This document shows positions 1-12,099 of a DNA stretch of 64,000 nucleotides, one piece after another (position 1 is the stretch's first letter; each line of letters opens with the position of its first letter). The translations under genes were made by a program, and so were the position numbers. Source of the stretch: Imbricaverruca yamaguchii (Eukaryota; Arthropoda; Thecostraca; Neoverrucidae); contig JAOTOL010001525.1 in NCBI GenBank assembly GCA_034440575.1, positions 822,001 through 886,000 of the forward strand. The letters are read 5' to 3'. The notes under the pieces were generated by a model. The model saw only the letters and a list, made by a program, of their open reading frames with translations, had not been told where the DNA came from and searched no databases.

Positions 1-631
1 CACGGCCGGTGCACGGCAGCAGCTGGCTCGGTCGCCATGGGCTCGCTGCACACCAGAGGTAATTGGCACCACGGCCGCCCAGACGCCTCATTCATCGGGC
101 CGGCCCTGCCGTGCAGACCGCTGCATGTGCAGGATTTACATATGGCCGGCCCGCGGCGACGGCAGAAGCGGATGACAGAATGTCTGTGCAGGTAATGCAA
201 ACAAACTGTCCTAATCAAGGAATGCCGAGCTTTTCATGGCGCAGCGTGATTAATTGCTCACACAATGCGCTGAATGGGGCGCACTGAGCAGGTGCATCCG
301 ATGACATGTGCGATGGCCAGCGGTGCGGCCAGGTGCCGATGGGAGATTATGTCCATCGTGGAGTTTGATTTCATAATTTGTGGAGTACCCCGGAACCTGC
401 GACATGGAAAGTGAGTACGTCCGAAGATGTCAGAGCAGTGGAAGATCGGGAAGTCCCGCATCAGGGCGGTGTCGAACTGGTGGCTAATTGCAGCAACGTG
501 CTCCTGGGGCCGTCTGGTGTCATCATTGAGAAACTTGTCTTGAACGCTGGTTGCGTGGATGTTTTCGATTGGAACGATTGGGAGTGCAAGCATAATATTA
601 AAGGTGCACATTAGATTACAAACACACTGAC
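1..631. other. no recognisable gene
   Basis: Mixed-composition sequence. Short frames on both strands overlap one another and show no known domain. I see no repeat or RNA gene here. Confidence 0.5.
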
Positions 632-1129
<498 letters not shown>

Positions 1130-1640
1130 TTGACATAGCTGGTGCGTTTCACAACAGATGGACCAAATATTTTCACATTTTACATCCACTATGCTTGAAT
1201 TTAGACCAAAATTTGCATACAGGATAGCCTTATCCTCTGAACACTCTTGTAAAAGTTTTAGCGCGATCCAACCAACGGTTTCCGAGTTATAGCCACCGAC
1301 AGCATTTTGAGGTCACACAGCAAGAGCGCTTCGGCGATGGATATCTTATCGATAATGCAGAGGAAGTGTGATATACTATGCATCTTTGGGTAGAGAAATG
1401 ATTATAGAAAACATGTCCGTGCAAAAATATCGACCTTTCTCACGTCTCACCTCGTGGCTCATTACCTCTTGACCTCGTGACCTTCTGCGACCCCTAGCCC
1501 GTTGAAATTGACAAATTTAATCGGAGAAATACAAACGGGCATGATTTAGATGCCATGTATAAAAATCGTTTTGCTTTTTAATATCCCACACAGGCGTCCG
1601 TTCTCCATGGCTTTGTAAGATTTTGCGATTCTCGGAACTG
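1130..1640 (+). repeat. dispersed repeat family A, copy 1
   Basis: This stretch resembles, in reverse complement, 48440-49060 and parts of 55630-57290. Shared landmarks in order are a GGTGCGTTTCACAACAGAT block, GACCAAAATTT, a CCAACGGTTT...TATAGCC block, a cluster of GGTCA-type motifs at about 1440-1495 (TTGACCTCGTGACC), the CCCCTAGCCC box and a GGGCATGATTT box. Similarity is patchy, as expected of old copies. No protein is encoded. The superfamily is not recognised. Confidence 0.6.
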
Positions 1641-1884
1641 ACAGATTTCGAGTAAGCTTTACCCCATTGGAAAAATACGGGGGATCGAACGTTAAAATAC
1701 AAATGGGGATATAAAAACCTTTGCTAGGCTAACAAAAATTGCAACCTCATTGGTGTAAGTCTTATAGTTTACCTTAATACCTTTCACAACATTCATAGCA
1801 AAGCATTACCGATAGGTCATTCGTAGGCTCATCTACGTGCTGCTACGTAATTTTACTTCGGAATATCAGGTGGTATGGCAATCG

Positions 1885-2650
1885 AACACCTGATCATGCT
1901 GGCCTCACAACAAGGAATACAATTTCGCCTGCATTCTACCTGCAGGCATTCATTTACATGGACGTACAGTCGAATCCCTATCGTAATGTAAACACACATA
2001 CTTTCTGCCACGGTGCACATAGCGTGAAAACATAAACATTTTCACAAGCTCCTGTGGCTTCATTGTTCACGTTTTGGGAACTCCCTGCATGTTGAACATT
2101 ACTGCACTGCAGGAAGCGGTGCAAAACAGAACGATGGGATAGAACAACGAAATAAACGTCAGACGAGAAATGGGTCTTCCAACTTGCACATGTGTAGTTC
2201 TCCAATGCAGCTTTCGTTGCTTCCTTAACAATGGCTGAACATTATATGTTCAGCCATTGTCTTTACCGTCACAGTGCACTTAGGCTGTACTATAGTATCG
2301 TAGCCTATTTCCGTGTAGGGGCATAATTTCGTTTCAGAACATCTGATGGTTGCCTACAACACGTACTGAATCCATCAAACATGACAACGATGCAGTCTGA
2401 CCATATTCGACCATGCTAACATCACAACAAGAAGTGCAATTATGCTTTCTTTCCACTCGCAGCGCATCATTTATATGTACGTATAGTCGAATACCTATTG
2501 CAAGCTACTTTTTACTGTCATAGTGCACTTAGGCTGTGCCCGGATACATCATTTTCACAACCTTCATTATTCACGCTCTTCATTAAAGACTTCATTATTC
2601 ACGTTCTTGGGACACTGCGCATGCAGACATTCCGCATTGGACACTGTGCT
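1885..2650 (+). repeat. diverged direct duplication, two ~230-260 bp copies
   Basis: 1885-2110 and 2395-2650 share ordered blocks: a CATGCT...CATCACAACAAG-type block, ACGTA(C/T)AGTCGAAT(A/C)CCTAT, CATTTTCACAA and TTCATTGTTCACG/TTCATTATTCACG. The phrase CAGTGCACTTAGGCTGT follows the first copy (about 2272) and a variant lies in the second (about 2520). The copies are about 510 bp apart. They look like two insertions or an old tandem duplication of one non-coding element. Confidence 0.55.
2228..2260. other. perfect 15-bp hairpin
   Basis: ACAATGGCTGAACAT is followed after three bases (TAT) by its exact reverse complement. The tiny loop makes a standard microRNA precursor unlikely. It lies between the two copies of the 1885-2650 duplication. 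Confidence 0.85.
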
Positions 2651-3094
2651 GCACAATGGTACATATGTTAGGTAAATGAGAGCAGATAAAACGGCGTCGA
2701 TTTGGCTTTGACAATCAAATCGTTGCAAACGGCGTCGATTTCGAAGTCCTCCCAAGCCGAATTTCAGTGTTGAATATGGAATCTTGGACAGTGGGCACTT
2801 TAGGAATTGTAAAAATATGACCGGAAATTTCGAGAAAAAAGTGAAATGTGTGAGGCATATTTGAGCAATGTGTGAAATAGGACATTTTCAGACTATTTTC
2901 TGTGATTTCTGGTGACTGCAACGTATGACATCAAATCTTGTACTAAAAACGTGGCAAACAGCTTGTATAACTGGAAATGGCTTTTTAGCTAGTAAATACC
3001 AATCGACAGATAATCTTAAGACGGATTCTGAATGAACTCATCTTGGCGTATTGTTTTTGTCTAAGATAATTTTATCTGTAGAATTATCTGGTTG

Positions 3095-3098
<4 letters not shown>
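2651..3098. other. no recognisable gene
   Basis: AT-rich sequence with only short unremarkable frames, and no repeat recognised. Confidence 0.45.
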
Positions 3099-3151
<53 letters not shown>

Positions 3152-3185
3152 TATTATATATATAAATATATATCTGTGTGTGTGT
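3099..3185. repeat. (TA)n microsatellite with impure right edge
   Basis: About 50 bp of pure TA is followed by TA/TG-rich degenerate sequence and a short GT run. Any peptide read through it is a run of Tyr-Ile and is not a gene. Confidence 0.95.
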
Positions 3186-3266
3186 ATATGTATATTACCG
3201 CTTTACATATGCAAACATTCATCGAAAATCTGCTTTGCTCTTGAACCTTTTCCCTCGGTCTGAAAC

Positions 3267-4106
3267 CTGAGAAACAGTCGTCCTGGCCAAACAAAAACGT
3301 TTCGCGCCATCGGGATGTGTCTTATACACAGACATCCAGGCTGATGTGATATATGTTGCGCTTTCAGCAAAAGACCAGCCGTGTTGAATATCACGTTTTA
3401 AAGCTCATTGAAGTGCAGACACCGGACATTGGAAGGTGCTCGGCAAAGCATCGTAGCGTAGCGCCCATCCTTTAGAGCACACAATCAGCGAGTGTTCATC
3501 ATTTCGGTACCAACTCAGTCGGTTAGACGACTGCGCCGTGGATGAAAGCTGAGACAGAGCGCATCGTAAGTAGGCACTTCCGTCAGTCAGGCGGTGAAGA
3601 GTCCCGGTTCCGCTTCGTGTCAGTAAATGCTTTTGTGTATCTGATGGCATCATCACTGACCTTAACGGACGACCCGTCTGTTTTGGTAGGCTACGTAACT
3701 TCAACATAGTTGACCGCTCCGAAGACACCCTGGATGCTCATTAAAACATATTCCAAGAAAACAAAATCTTTGCACTAGATTGTGCAAGCAGCCAGACACT
3801 TCTAGAATATAAGCATGGTGCCTGTGTACATCATACCTTGCGTATATTATTCGCACATTATTGTGTATTATTCCTCAGTCTTGATGTAGTTTAGGGTGAT
3901 CTTTGTGATCAGAGCACATATCTGTTTTGCCGAGCACCTTCCAATGTCCGGTGTCGACACTTCAATGAGCTTTAAAACGTGATATTCAGCACGGCTGGTC
4001 TTTTGCTGAAAGTGCAACATATATCACATCAGCTTGGATGTCTGTGTATAAGACACATCCCGATGGCGCGAAACGTTTTTGTTGGGCCAGGACGACTGTT
4101 TCTCAG
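3267..4106. mobile_element. inverted-repeat (foldback) element, 181-bp arms
   Basis: The arm 3267-3447 matches the reverse complement of 3926-4106 with about six mismatches (~97% identity), around a 478-bp middle. Arm landmarks are CTGAGAAACAGTCGTCCTGG at the outer edge and GGTGCTCGGCAAA at the inner edge. The middle has no recognisable transposase. I see no clear target-site duplication, so it could be a foldback transposon, a pair of opposed element ends, or an inverted duplication. Both arms carry GATGGCGCGAAACG, which resembles the conserved core found in hammerhead ribozymes of Penelope-like elements. High arm identity implies a recent origin or gene conversion. Confidence 0.85.
3500..3625 (+). 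mobile_element. possible tRNA-derived SINE head
   Basis: ACTCAGTCGGTTAGACGACTG near 3510 resembles a tRNA D-arm and RNA polymerase III A box. A weak B-box-like GGTTCCGCTTC lies near 3608. The A-to-B distance of about 95 bp is longer than usual, so this is a weak call. It sits in the middle of the foldback element. Confidence 0.2.
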
Positions 4107-4360
4107 AAAATCTATACTTGGGGCGCCAGTGGTGACGGCAATGGCCAGTGCTCGTGGCCGCCGACTGGGAGGCAGGTGACCCGGTTAGCAGAACATATGA
4201 CCACCATTAGAGGCTCCATCGCACGCTGCAGCCCTTCGTCAAAGTCACAGCCGGCCCGAACCCCATCCTTTGGCCTTTTTTTGTCTTCTTTACAGCAGTC
4301 GCCGAGTGTCAACCTAACACTGAGTCGCAGCACTTTCCCTTCCCATTTCCTGTCAGGCTT

Positions 4361-4475
4361 TCAGCACCCCTCTGCAGTCTCCTGTCGAGCTCTCAGCACT
4401 CCTTTGCAGTCTCCCGTCGAGCTCTGAGCGCTCCTATGCAGTCTCCCGTCGAGCTCTCAGCACTGCGCCCCGATT
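4361..4475. repeat. 32-bp minisatellite, ~3.5 copies
   Basis: The unit contains CAGCACTCC...GCAGTCTCC and GTCGAGCTCT. The copies differ by a few substitutions. Confidence 0.85.
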
Positions 4476-4579
4476 TCCTGCCGAGTTCTCATCCCTCCTC
4501 CTTAGTTTCCTGTCGTGCGCCCACAGTTGGCTCTCCGGCATCCTACCACACATGTTCCTGGCCGTGCTTATTCTGAGCT

Positions 4580-4800
4580 TTGCCAAGTTCACGGCCATAT
4601 CCACCATGTGCTTTGCCACGGTCCCGATGATATCCATTGTGCGCGTCGCCACGTCCCCGATAATATCCATCATGTGCTCCGCCACGTTCACGACGATTTC
4701 CCTCATGTGATCCGTCACGCTTCCGGCTATATCCATCATGTGTTCTGCAACGTTTCCAGTGACATCCATTCCGTACTCTGCCACGTTCAGGCGATGTCCG
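4580..4800. repeat. degenerate 33-bp tandem repeat with an 11-residue frame
   Basis: Six or so diverged 33-bp units share ATATCCATCATGTG and GCCACGTTC-type blocks. A 172-residue frame on the minus strand (4952 to 4434) reads through as an 11-residue repeat of the type AEHMMDIIGDV, with mostly conservative exchanges (E/D/K, I/V/M, V/L). A 100-residue frame is open on the plus strand as well. Eleven-residue periodicity occurs in LEA group 3 and apolipoprotein-like helices, but no family match can be claimed. A non-coding minisatellite is the default reading. Confidence 0.7.
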
Positions 4801-4952
4801 CTCTGAATTCCGTCTGATCCTTGATGGTCCGCGACTGCTCCTGTCGCATTTGCCGAGGTGCCCGATCCAATGGGATGCCTCTCCCGGGTGCTGATAATCC
4901 GGTCACCTGTCGTATTCCCGGCGCTTCTATTCTCATCAGAGTGCACATACAC

Positions 4953-5934
4953 GTGGCCGTCCCCGAGGGCGAGCGTCCATTTAGTATCAATAAACGGCGC
5001 ATTGTTAATGGCCCCAGACAGCTGTAAATAAGCCAGCGCCTACATAACAACCTGCCACTAATAACTACCAGACGGACGGCGTCGCGTCGTTCCCGCGCAA
5101 TACATCTCACCACGCGTGACACGAGTCCGGGCTGCCGGGTCACCAGGACAGCGCCAACTGGCCACCTGGGTCAGGCGCCACGTGCGGGCAGCTTGTTGAC
5201 TGTCACCAGCACGGAACGCCTAAGCCGGTGCATTACGTGGCACACACCCAGCTCACAGCGCGTGCTCCAGAGCTGCACGCAGATAAAACTTGTGCGGGCC
5301 ACGTGCGTGCTCGATGTCCGCTGTACGCTTCTTAACTACCGGAGCACGTCCACGCTCGTGTGTCTGTCCACTAACTCGTGGGTCTGCAGCGGCCTGCAGC
5401 AGGTACATATGTCACCTCTGCATGCAGCTCAACTGTGCGTGCTGTTCGAAGCAGGATGAGAAGAACTGTGCTGACTGCTACACACTTCTCGAAACAACAT
5501 CTGTACAGTTTCTAAAGTAATTTAATTAGACCTACAGCCGAGAGTGAAACAGCACTACAATCGCTTCACACCCTTCGCCTATTGATCACTGATAATCGTC
5601 CAGGCTTTGAACTGGCAATTACAGTATAATAGGGTTAGATTTATATCTCCTCTCCCTGCCCGGTCCTGTGTAAACAGACCCTGACTCGGGCACGGAGATC
5701 CACCAGACAGGCTGCGGGCTGAGCATCCACGGTCGTCAGTGCGCCCTTCTCTGCACCCGGCGCCACTCGCTCAGTTGCCATTGAATTGATTCGCCAGGTG
5801 GCACCCGGACCGCGGCTGATAGCCAGGAATGCAGGCAGGGTGTGAACCAGGGGCGCTGGCGGTGGCGCCGGCGAGGACTGCTCAGAAGCACGCGGCGCCT
5901 CGGTTTTTGCGGCCACAAGGACGCGGTCGTCGCG
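4953..5934. other. no recognisable gene
   Basis: GC-moderate sequence with several short overlapping frames on both strands. None has a known motif. Confidence 0.45.
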
Positions 5935-6637
5935 GAGCGCACGACGCGCACAATACGACTGGGCGCTAAATCTGTGGCGGCGCACGACGTGCACAATACG
6001 ACTGGGCGCTAGAGCGGTGGCGGCGACCGGACGTGCACAATACGACTGGGCGCTAGAGCGGTGGCGGCGGCCGGACGTGCACAATACGACTGGGCGCTAG
6101 ATCTGTGGCGGCCGGACGTGCACAATACGACTGGGCGCTAGATCTGTGGCGGCCGGACGTGCACAATACGACTGGGCGCTAGAGCGGTGGCGGCGGCCAG
6201 ACGTGCAGAATACGACTGGGCGCTAGATCTGTGGCGGCGCACGACGTGCACAATACGACTGGGCGCTAGATCTGTGGCGGCGGACGTGCACAATACGACT
6301 GGGCGCTAGAGCGGTGGCGGCGGCCGGACGTGTACAATACGACTGGGCGCTAGAGCTGTGGCGGCGGCCGGACGTGCACAATACGACCGGGCGCTAGAGC
6401 TGTGGCGGCGCACGACGTGCACAATACGACTGGGCGCTAGATCGGTGGCGGCGGCCGGACGTGCACAATACGACTGGGCGCTAGAGCGGTGGCGGCGGCC
6501 AGACGTGCACAATACGACTGGGCGCTAGAGCGGTGGCGGCGGCCAGACGTGCACAATACGACTGGGCGCTAGAGCGGTGGCGGCGGCCAGACGTGCACAA
6601 TACGACTGGACGCTAGATCTGTGGGGGCGGTCGGACG
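5935..6637. repeat. 42-51 bp minisatellite, 16 copies
   Basis: The invariant core is ACGTGCACAATACGACTGGG followed by CGCTAGA. A GTGGCGGCGG spacer of variable length and one of several linkers (GCGCAC, GCCGGAC, GCCAG) complete the unit. I count sixteen copies of AATACGACTGG or close variants. Most length variation is in the GC-rich linker. Confidence 0.95.
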
Positions 6638-6797
6638 CACCGACATCTCGCTGGTGCCGGTCTGCCGTCGGCCGCTCGGCTCCAGTTCAGCTCGACACCT
6701 GCACTGTACTTGAAGTGTTTGCGGCCACCGGTTGGGGAGGCTGTTTGTGAGTCTGACGTCCCCTTCTGCAGGTGCCGCCGGACGCATTCCTGCTGGT

Positions 6798-8947
6798 CCT
6801 GTCCCGGACACGTCAGGGCAGGACCTGACGCCGACAGCCGACACTGCCCCGGACACACCAGGGCAGCAGACACTGCCCCAGACACACGAAGATATCCGAC
6901 ACTGCCCCGGACACATCAGGGCAGCAGACACTGCCCCGGGCACACGAAGATAGCCGACACTACCCCGGACACACCAGGGCAGCAGACACTGCCCCAGACA
7001 CACGAAGATAGCCGACACTGCCCCGGACACATCAGGGCAGCAGACACTGCCCCGGGCACACGAAGATAGCCGACACTGCCCCGGACACATCAGGGCAGCA
7101 GACACTGCCCCGAACGGCAGACACCCCGGGCACACGAAGATAGCCGACACTCCCCGGACACATCAGGGCAGCAGACACTCGCCCCGGGCACACGAAGATA
7201 GCCGACACTACCCCGGACACATCAGGGCAGCAGACACTGCCCCAGGCACACGAAGATAGCCGACACTGCCCCGGACACACCAGGGCAGCAGACACTGCCC
7301 CGGGCACACGAAGATAGCCGACACTACCCCGGACACACCAGGGCAGCAGACACTGCCCCAGACACACGAAGATAACCGACACTACCCCGGACACATCAGG
7401 GCAGCAGACACTGCCCCGGGCACACGAAGATAGCCGACACTACCCCGGACACATCAGGGCAGCAGACACTGCCCCGGGCACACGAAGATAGCCGACACTA
7501 CCCCGGACACATCAGGGCAGCAGACACTGCCCCGGGCACACGAAGATAACCGACACTACCCCGGACACACCAGGGCAGCAGACACTGCCCCAGACACACG
7601 AAGATAACCGACACTGCCCCGGACACACCAGGGCAGCAGACACTGCCCCGGGCACACGAAGATAGCCGACACTACCCCGGACACACCAGGGCAGCAGACA
7701 CTGCCCCAGACACACGAAGATAACCGACACTGCCCCGGACACACCAGGGCAGCAGACACTGCCCCGGGCACACGAAGATAGCCGACACTACCCCGGACAC
7801 ACCAGGGCAGCAGACACTGCCCCAGCACACGAAGATAACCGACACTGCCCCGGACACACCAGGGCAGCAGACACTTCCCCGGGCACACGAAGATAACCGA
7901 CACTACCCCGGACACACCAGGGCAGTAGACACTGCCCGGGCACACGAAGATAGCCGACACTGCCCCGGACACATCAGGGCAGCAGACACTGCCCCGGGCA
8001 CACGAAGATAGCCGACACTACCCCGGACACACCAGGGCAGCAGACACTGCCCCGGGAACACGAAGATAGCCGACACTGCCCTGGACACCAGGGCCCCCAG
8101 ACACGAAGATAGCCGACACTACCCCGGACACATCAGGGCAGCAGACACCCCCCGGCCAAGATAACGACACTGCCCCGACACACAAGAACGCCCCGACACA
8201 CGAATAGCGACACTGCCCTGGACACACCAGGGCAGCAGACACTGCCCCAGACACACGAAGATAACCGACACTACCCCGGACACACCAGGGCAGCAGACAC
8301 TGCCCCAGACACACGAAGATAGCCGACACTGCCCTGGACACACCAGGGCAGCAGACACTGCCCCAGACACACGAAGATAGCCGACACTGCCCTGGACACA
8401 TCAGGGCAGTAGACACTGCCCCGGGCACACGAAGATAGCCGACACTACCCCGGACACACCAGGGCAGTAGACACCGCCCCGGGCACACGAAGATAGCCGA
8501 CACTGCCCCGGACACATCAGGGCAGTAGACACTGCCCGGGCACACGAAGATAGCCGACACTACCCCGGACACACCAGGGCAGTAGACACTGCCCCGGGCA
8601 CACGAAGATAGCCGACACTACCCCGGACACACCAGGGCAGTAGACACTGCCCCGGCACACGAAGATAGCCGACACTACCCCGGACACACCAGGGCAGCAG
8701 ACACTGCCCCGGGCACACGAAGATAGCCGACACTACCCCGGACACATCAGGGCAGCAGACACTGCCCCAGACACACGAAGATAGCCGACACTACCCCGGA
8801 CACACCAGGGCAGCAGACACTGCCCCGGGCACACGAAGATAGCCGACACTACCCCGGACACACCAGGGCAGCAGACACTGCCCCAGACACACGAAGATAG
8901 CCGACACTACCCCGGACACACCAGGGCAGCAGACACTTCCCCGGAGA
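6798..8947. repeat. 58-bp minisatellite built of two 29-bp halves, ~37 copies
   Basis: The full unit is 58 bp. Its halves share GACACTRCCCCGG(A/G)CACAC, then diverge as CAGGGCAGCA in one and GAAGATAGCC in the other, so it is a dimer of a 29-bp ancestor. Copies are mostly above 90% identical, with recurring variants (CCGGACACATCAG, CCCCAGACAC, GATAACC). The unit has no stop in most frames, hence the many spurious open frames. A patch at about 8080-8230 is full of small deletions. Confidence 0.98.
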
Positions 8948-9684
8948 CACCAAATATTGAAAAGACACATGGCGGCAACATTTGGGGTTGGGTCCCCTTC
9001 AATGACTGAATCCTGATGGAGTCTTGGCGTTCGATTTTATCAACCATATCAGTCACAGGATAGCCCGACAACCAAATGGTAATCCCACGGCGCGCCGGCC
9101 ACGGTAGCTGCATGCCATGCGGGCTGCTGGACACACTGCGCCTATTGCACGTGTTGTTATTCACTGTGTCTTCGTATGACTATTCACCGTCACAACATGC
9201 TTGCAAAAAGGATTGCTTTAGACAGTTTGCATGGCAACGGGATATATTTGGTCAATTTATCATCAAAACATTTTCATCTCGTGACTTTCTACTAATGAAT
9301 GCATCCTCTGGTTTTTACACCCTGAAAACATCCAGGATATAAATATTTAATTATATGGTCACTATGTTACCAATCTCAGTGCATGGCTATGGATTATCAC
9401 ACGTGTTGGAGAAGGTGGCTGCCGATGTCTCCATAGAAGGCTCGCTGCTATATTATAAGCACGATGAGAAAGTGTGCAATTTGGGACTGTGGGCGAGCCA
9501 CCAACAGTGGCATGCCGGGGGCTGCCAACTGGCACCCTTCCCCAGTCGACACAACCGGCTGCGGCCCAAAGCTGACACTACACTGGACACTGGACACACT
9601 GGTCTGGCAGTGTCCAGCAGCTGAGCCAGTGGCTGCCTGGCACCTTTGTACTTGGACCAGTCACTACTGAACAATCCGGTCAAT
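8948..9684. other. no recognisable gene
   Basis: Unique sequence between two arrays, with two or three short frames lacking known domains. Near 9580 the phrases ACACTGGACACTGGACAC resemble neighbouring array units at low copy. Confidence 0.45.
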
Positions 9685-10062
9685 GGGTGTCAGTCACTGC
9701 TGTAGTATGCCCCATAGGGTCGGACACTGCTCCACAGTCCGTCCAATGGGGACAGTCACTGCTGTAGTATGCTCCATAGGGTCGGACACTGCTCCACAGT
9801 CGGTCCAATGGGTGTCAGTCACTGATGTAGTATGACCCATAGAGTCGGACACTGCTCCACAGTCCGTCCAATGGGTGTCAGTCACTACGGCAGTATGCTC
9901 CATAGGGTCGGACACTGCTCCACAGTCGATCCAATGGGGACAGTCACTACGGCGGTATGCCCCATAGAGTCGGACACTGCTCCACAGTCCGTCCAATGGG
10001 GACAGTCACTACGGCGGTATGCCCCATAGGGTCGGACACTGCTCCACAGTCGGTCCCATTGC
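9685..10062. repeat. 62-63 bp minisatellite, ~6 copies
   Basis: The unit contains CATAGGGTCGGACACTGCTC, CACAGTCCGTCCAATGGG and CAGTCACT(A/G)C with a TAGTATG/CGGTATG variant. The period was measured from GTCGGACACTGCTCC at about 9720, 9783 and 9846. Confidence 0.95.
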
Positions 10063-10724
10063 TATTAACCAAATCCACCAGACTTGACCTCAGTGGGGGT
10101 GGAGGCAGATTGACCTGTCCAGCCTCGAACCCTCATGTGTTCGCTTGTCACCGTTTGATCAAAGGGTGGTTGATCAATTGAATAGGGTGCCTCCTCATGA
10201 GGTGGGGAGTCGCTACTTAAATGCATGGTAAAACATAGTGAACGAATGCATCATGTTGGACAATCTTGTTTTGGGGCTCTAATTGACAGTAGATTATGGT
10301 GAGATTTATACTAACAGGTGTGTACTGTGCAGGCTCCTTTATGCAGGCATGGATGAAAGAGTCGGAAAATTATTGATGGTGCGTGTGTGGATGGGTGTGC
10401 ATGCAATATCAAGTGAACGGTGCTAGATACGTTAGGGTAGATACGTTAAGGTGGCTACTTTCGAACGGGGATAGTATTGCTTGGGATGTGTTGGCTCTAT
10501 TTTCTCGTCTTACGATATGTCCTTCATAGGCTTAACTCAGATGGTCTCTGCGACTCTTATTAAGCCGGTTCACTTGATGACTTTATGACTTATGACTTCC
10601 GCTCAGGGGATCAGCTCCTCGGATACACCTGTTGGATCGACATCTCTGTGAGAAAGCTATAAGCAGCTTTTCTGGCAGCAAAATAGAAGGGACTTCATGT
10701 CTGCCTTGACATCGTGTCATGCAC
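10063..10724. other. no recognisable gene
   Basis: Unique AT-moderate sequence, with no frame or RNA gene that I can support. Confidence 0.45.
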
Positions 10725-11500
10725 CACACCAACACTACATACCAGTGTCGTGTCGTGTTGTACACCACACTAACACTATCTCACTGTGCTGTCGTACACA
10801 AAACCAACGCGTCATACCAGTGCCGCGTCGTATACCACACCAACACTTCATACCAGTGTCGTGTTGTACACCACACCAACAGTTCACCAGTGTCGTGTCG
10901 TCACCACACCAACAGCATACCAGTGTCGTGTCGTACACCACACCAACACTTCATACTAGTGTCGTGTCGTGCACCACACCAAATACGGCGTCACCCACAC
11001 TCTACGTGTCGTGTCGTGCCACACCAACACTTCATACCAGTGTCGTGTCGTACACCACACCAACACTTCATACCAGTGCTGCGTCGTACACCACACCAAT
11101 ACTTTATACCAGTGTCGTGTACATCACACCACCACTATCTCACTGTGCTGTCATACACCAAACCAACGCGTCATACCAGTGTCGTGTCGTACACCATACC
11201 AACACTCCATACCAGTGTCGTGTCGTACACCATGCCAACACTTCATATACCAGTGCTGCGTCGTACACCACACCAATACTTTATACCAGTGTCGTGTACA
11301 CCACACCAACATTACATACCAGTGTCGTGTCGTACACCACACCAACACTTCATACCAGTGTCGTGTCGTACACCACACCAACACTTCATATCAGTGTCGT
11401 GTCGTACACAACACCAACGCTTCATTTCAGTGACTTGTACACCACACCAACGCTATATCCCACTCTGCTGTCGTCCACCACAGCAGCACTTCGTACCTGT
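10725..11500. repeat. 36-bp minisatellite, ~20 copies
   Basis: The unit is CACACCAACACTTCATACCA followed by GTGTCGTGTCGTACAC. Because 36 is divisible by three the array stays open in several frames on both strands (up to 314 residues), giving a 12-residue repeat such as HHTNTSYQCRVV. Short deletions and TCTCACTGTGCTG variants interrupt the period. There is no sign of a real protein: no domain, several frames equally open. Confidence 0.95.
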
Positions 11501-12099
11501 AAGTCATGTGCTATGAATAAAAGCGCTCCAAATATAATCTTCATGATTCATTTTGTAAGGCAGTATTTTTTCTGGCTTGGGTATATGTACATTCGCAAAA
11601 GACAACAAAAGCCTCTCCTTTGTTACTATGTGGTTTATTGAAAGAAATACTCGTTGGAAGGCACCGGTGATAATACACGCACAAATGATGAACCGTCGTT
11701 TATCTGTTTGCCTAGTCGCTTAAGTACACTGCTGAAAGCCCGATTTTGTTCAGTTTTGCGGCTTCATGGTGCGCTCGCGCAGATTTCACCTAAATTTCCC
11801 CTTACACATCCAAATCCTCGAAATTTCTGAAGCAAAGACATGTTCCTCTCGGATGGAGTAGATAATCGCACGTTATGTCACCGTTCCACGGTATTTATGT
11901 CACCGTTTCACCACATTAATGTCACCATTTAGCATCATTACGCCAATGTCTGAGCCTGCTAAATTGCGTGGCGTTTACATTGTGCCGTTCTTTTGTTGGT
12001 GTGTGGACGGGACCTGGCTTGTCGGGCAGTTCAGCGGCTGACTTGGGCCCGCAGTCGGCGGCCATTGTAACCGGCCGCGGCGGGGAACTTCCGACAGTC
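11501..12099. other. no recognisable gene
   Basis: Unique sequence with an AT-rich left half. Around 11878-11935 a short repeated phrase, GTCACCGTT(C/T)CAC...TTATGTCACC, occurs about three times. Confidence 0.5.

Noticed and set aside
3318..3350. Resemblance to a Tn5 mosaic end (GTGTCTTATACACA)
   Set aside because: Only partial identity, present in both arms of a foldback element. Not library adapter sequence.
10100..10170. B-box-like GGTTCGAGGCT on the minus strand
   Set aside because: No A box at a sensible distance and no cloverleaf.
10697..11641. 314-residue frame
   Set aside because: A 36-bp tandem repeat stays open in several frames on both strands. There is no domain, and the frame merely extends past the array.
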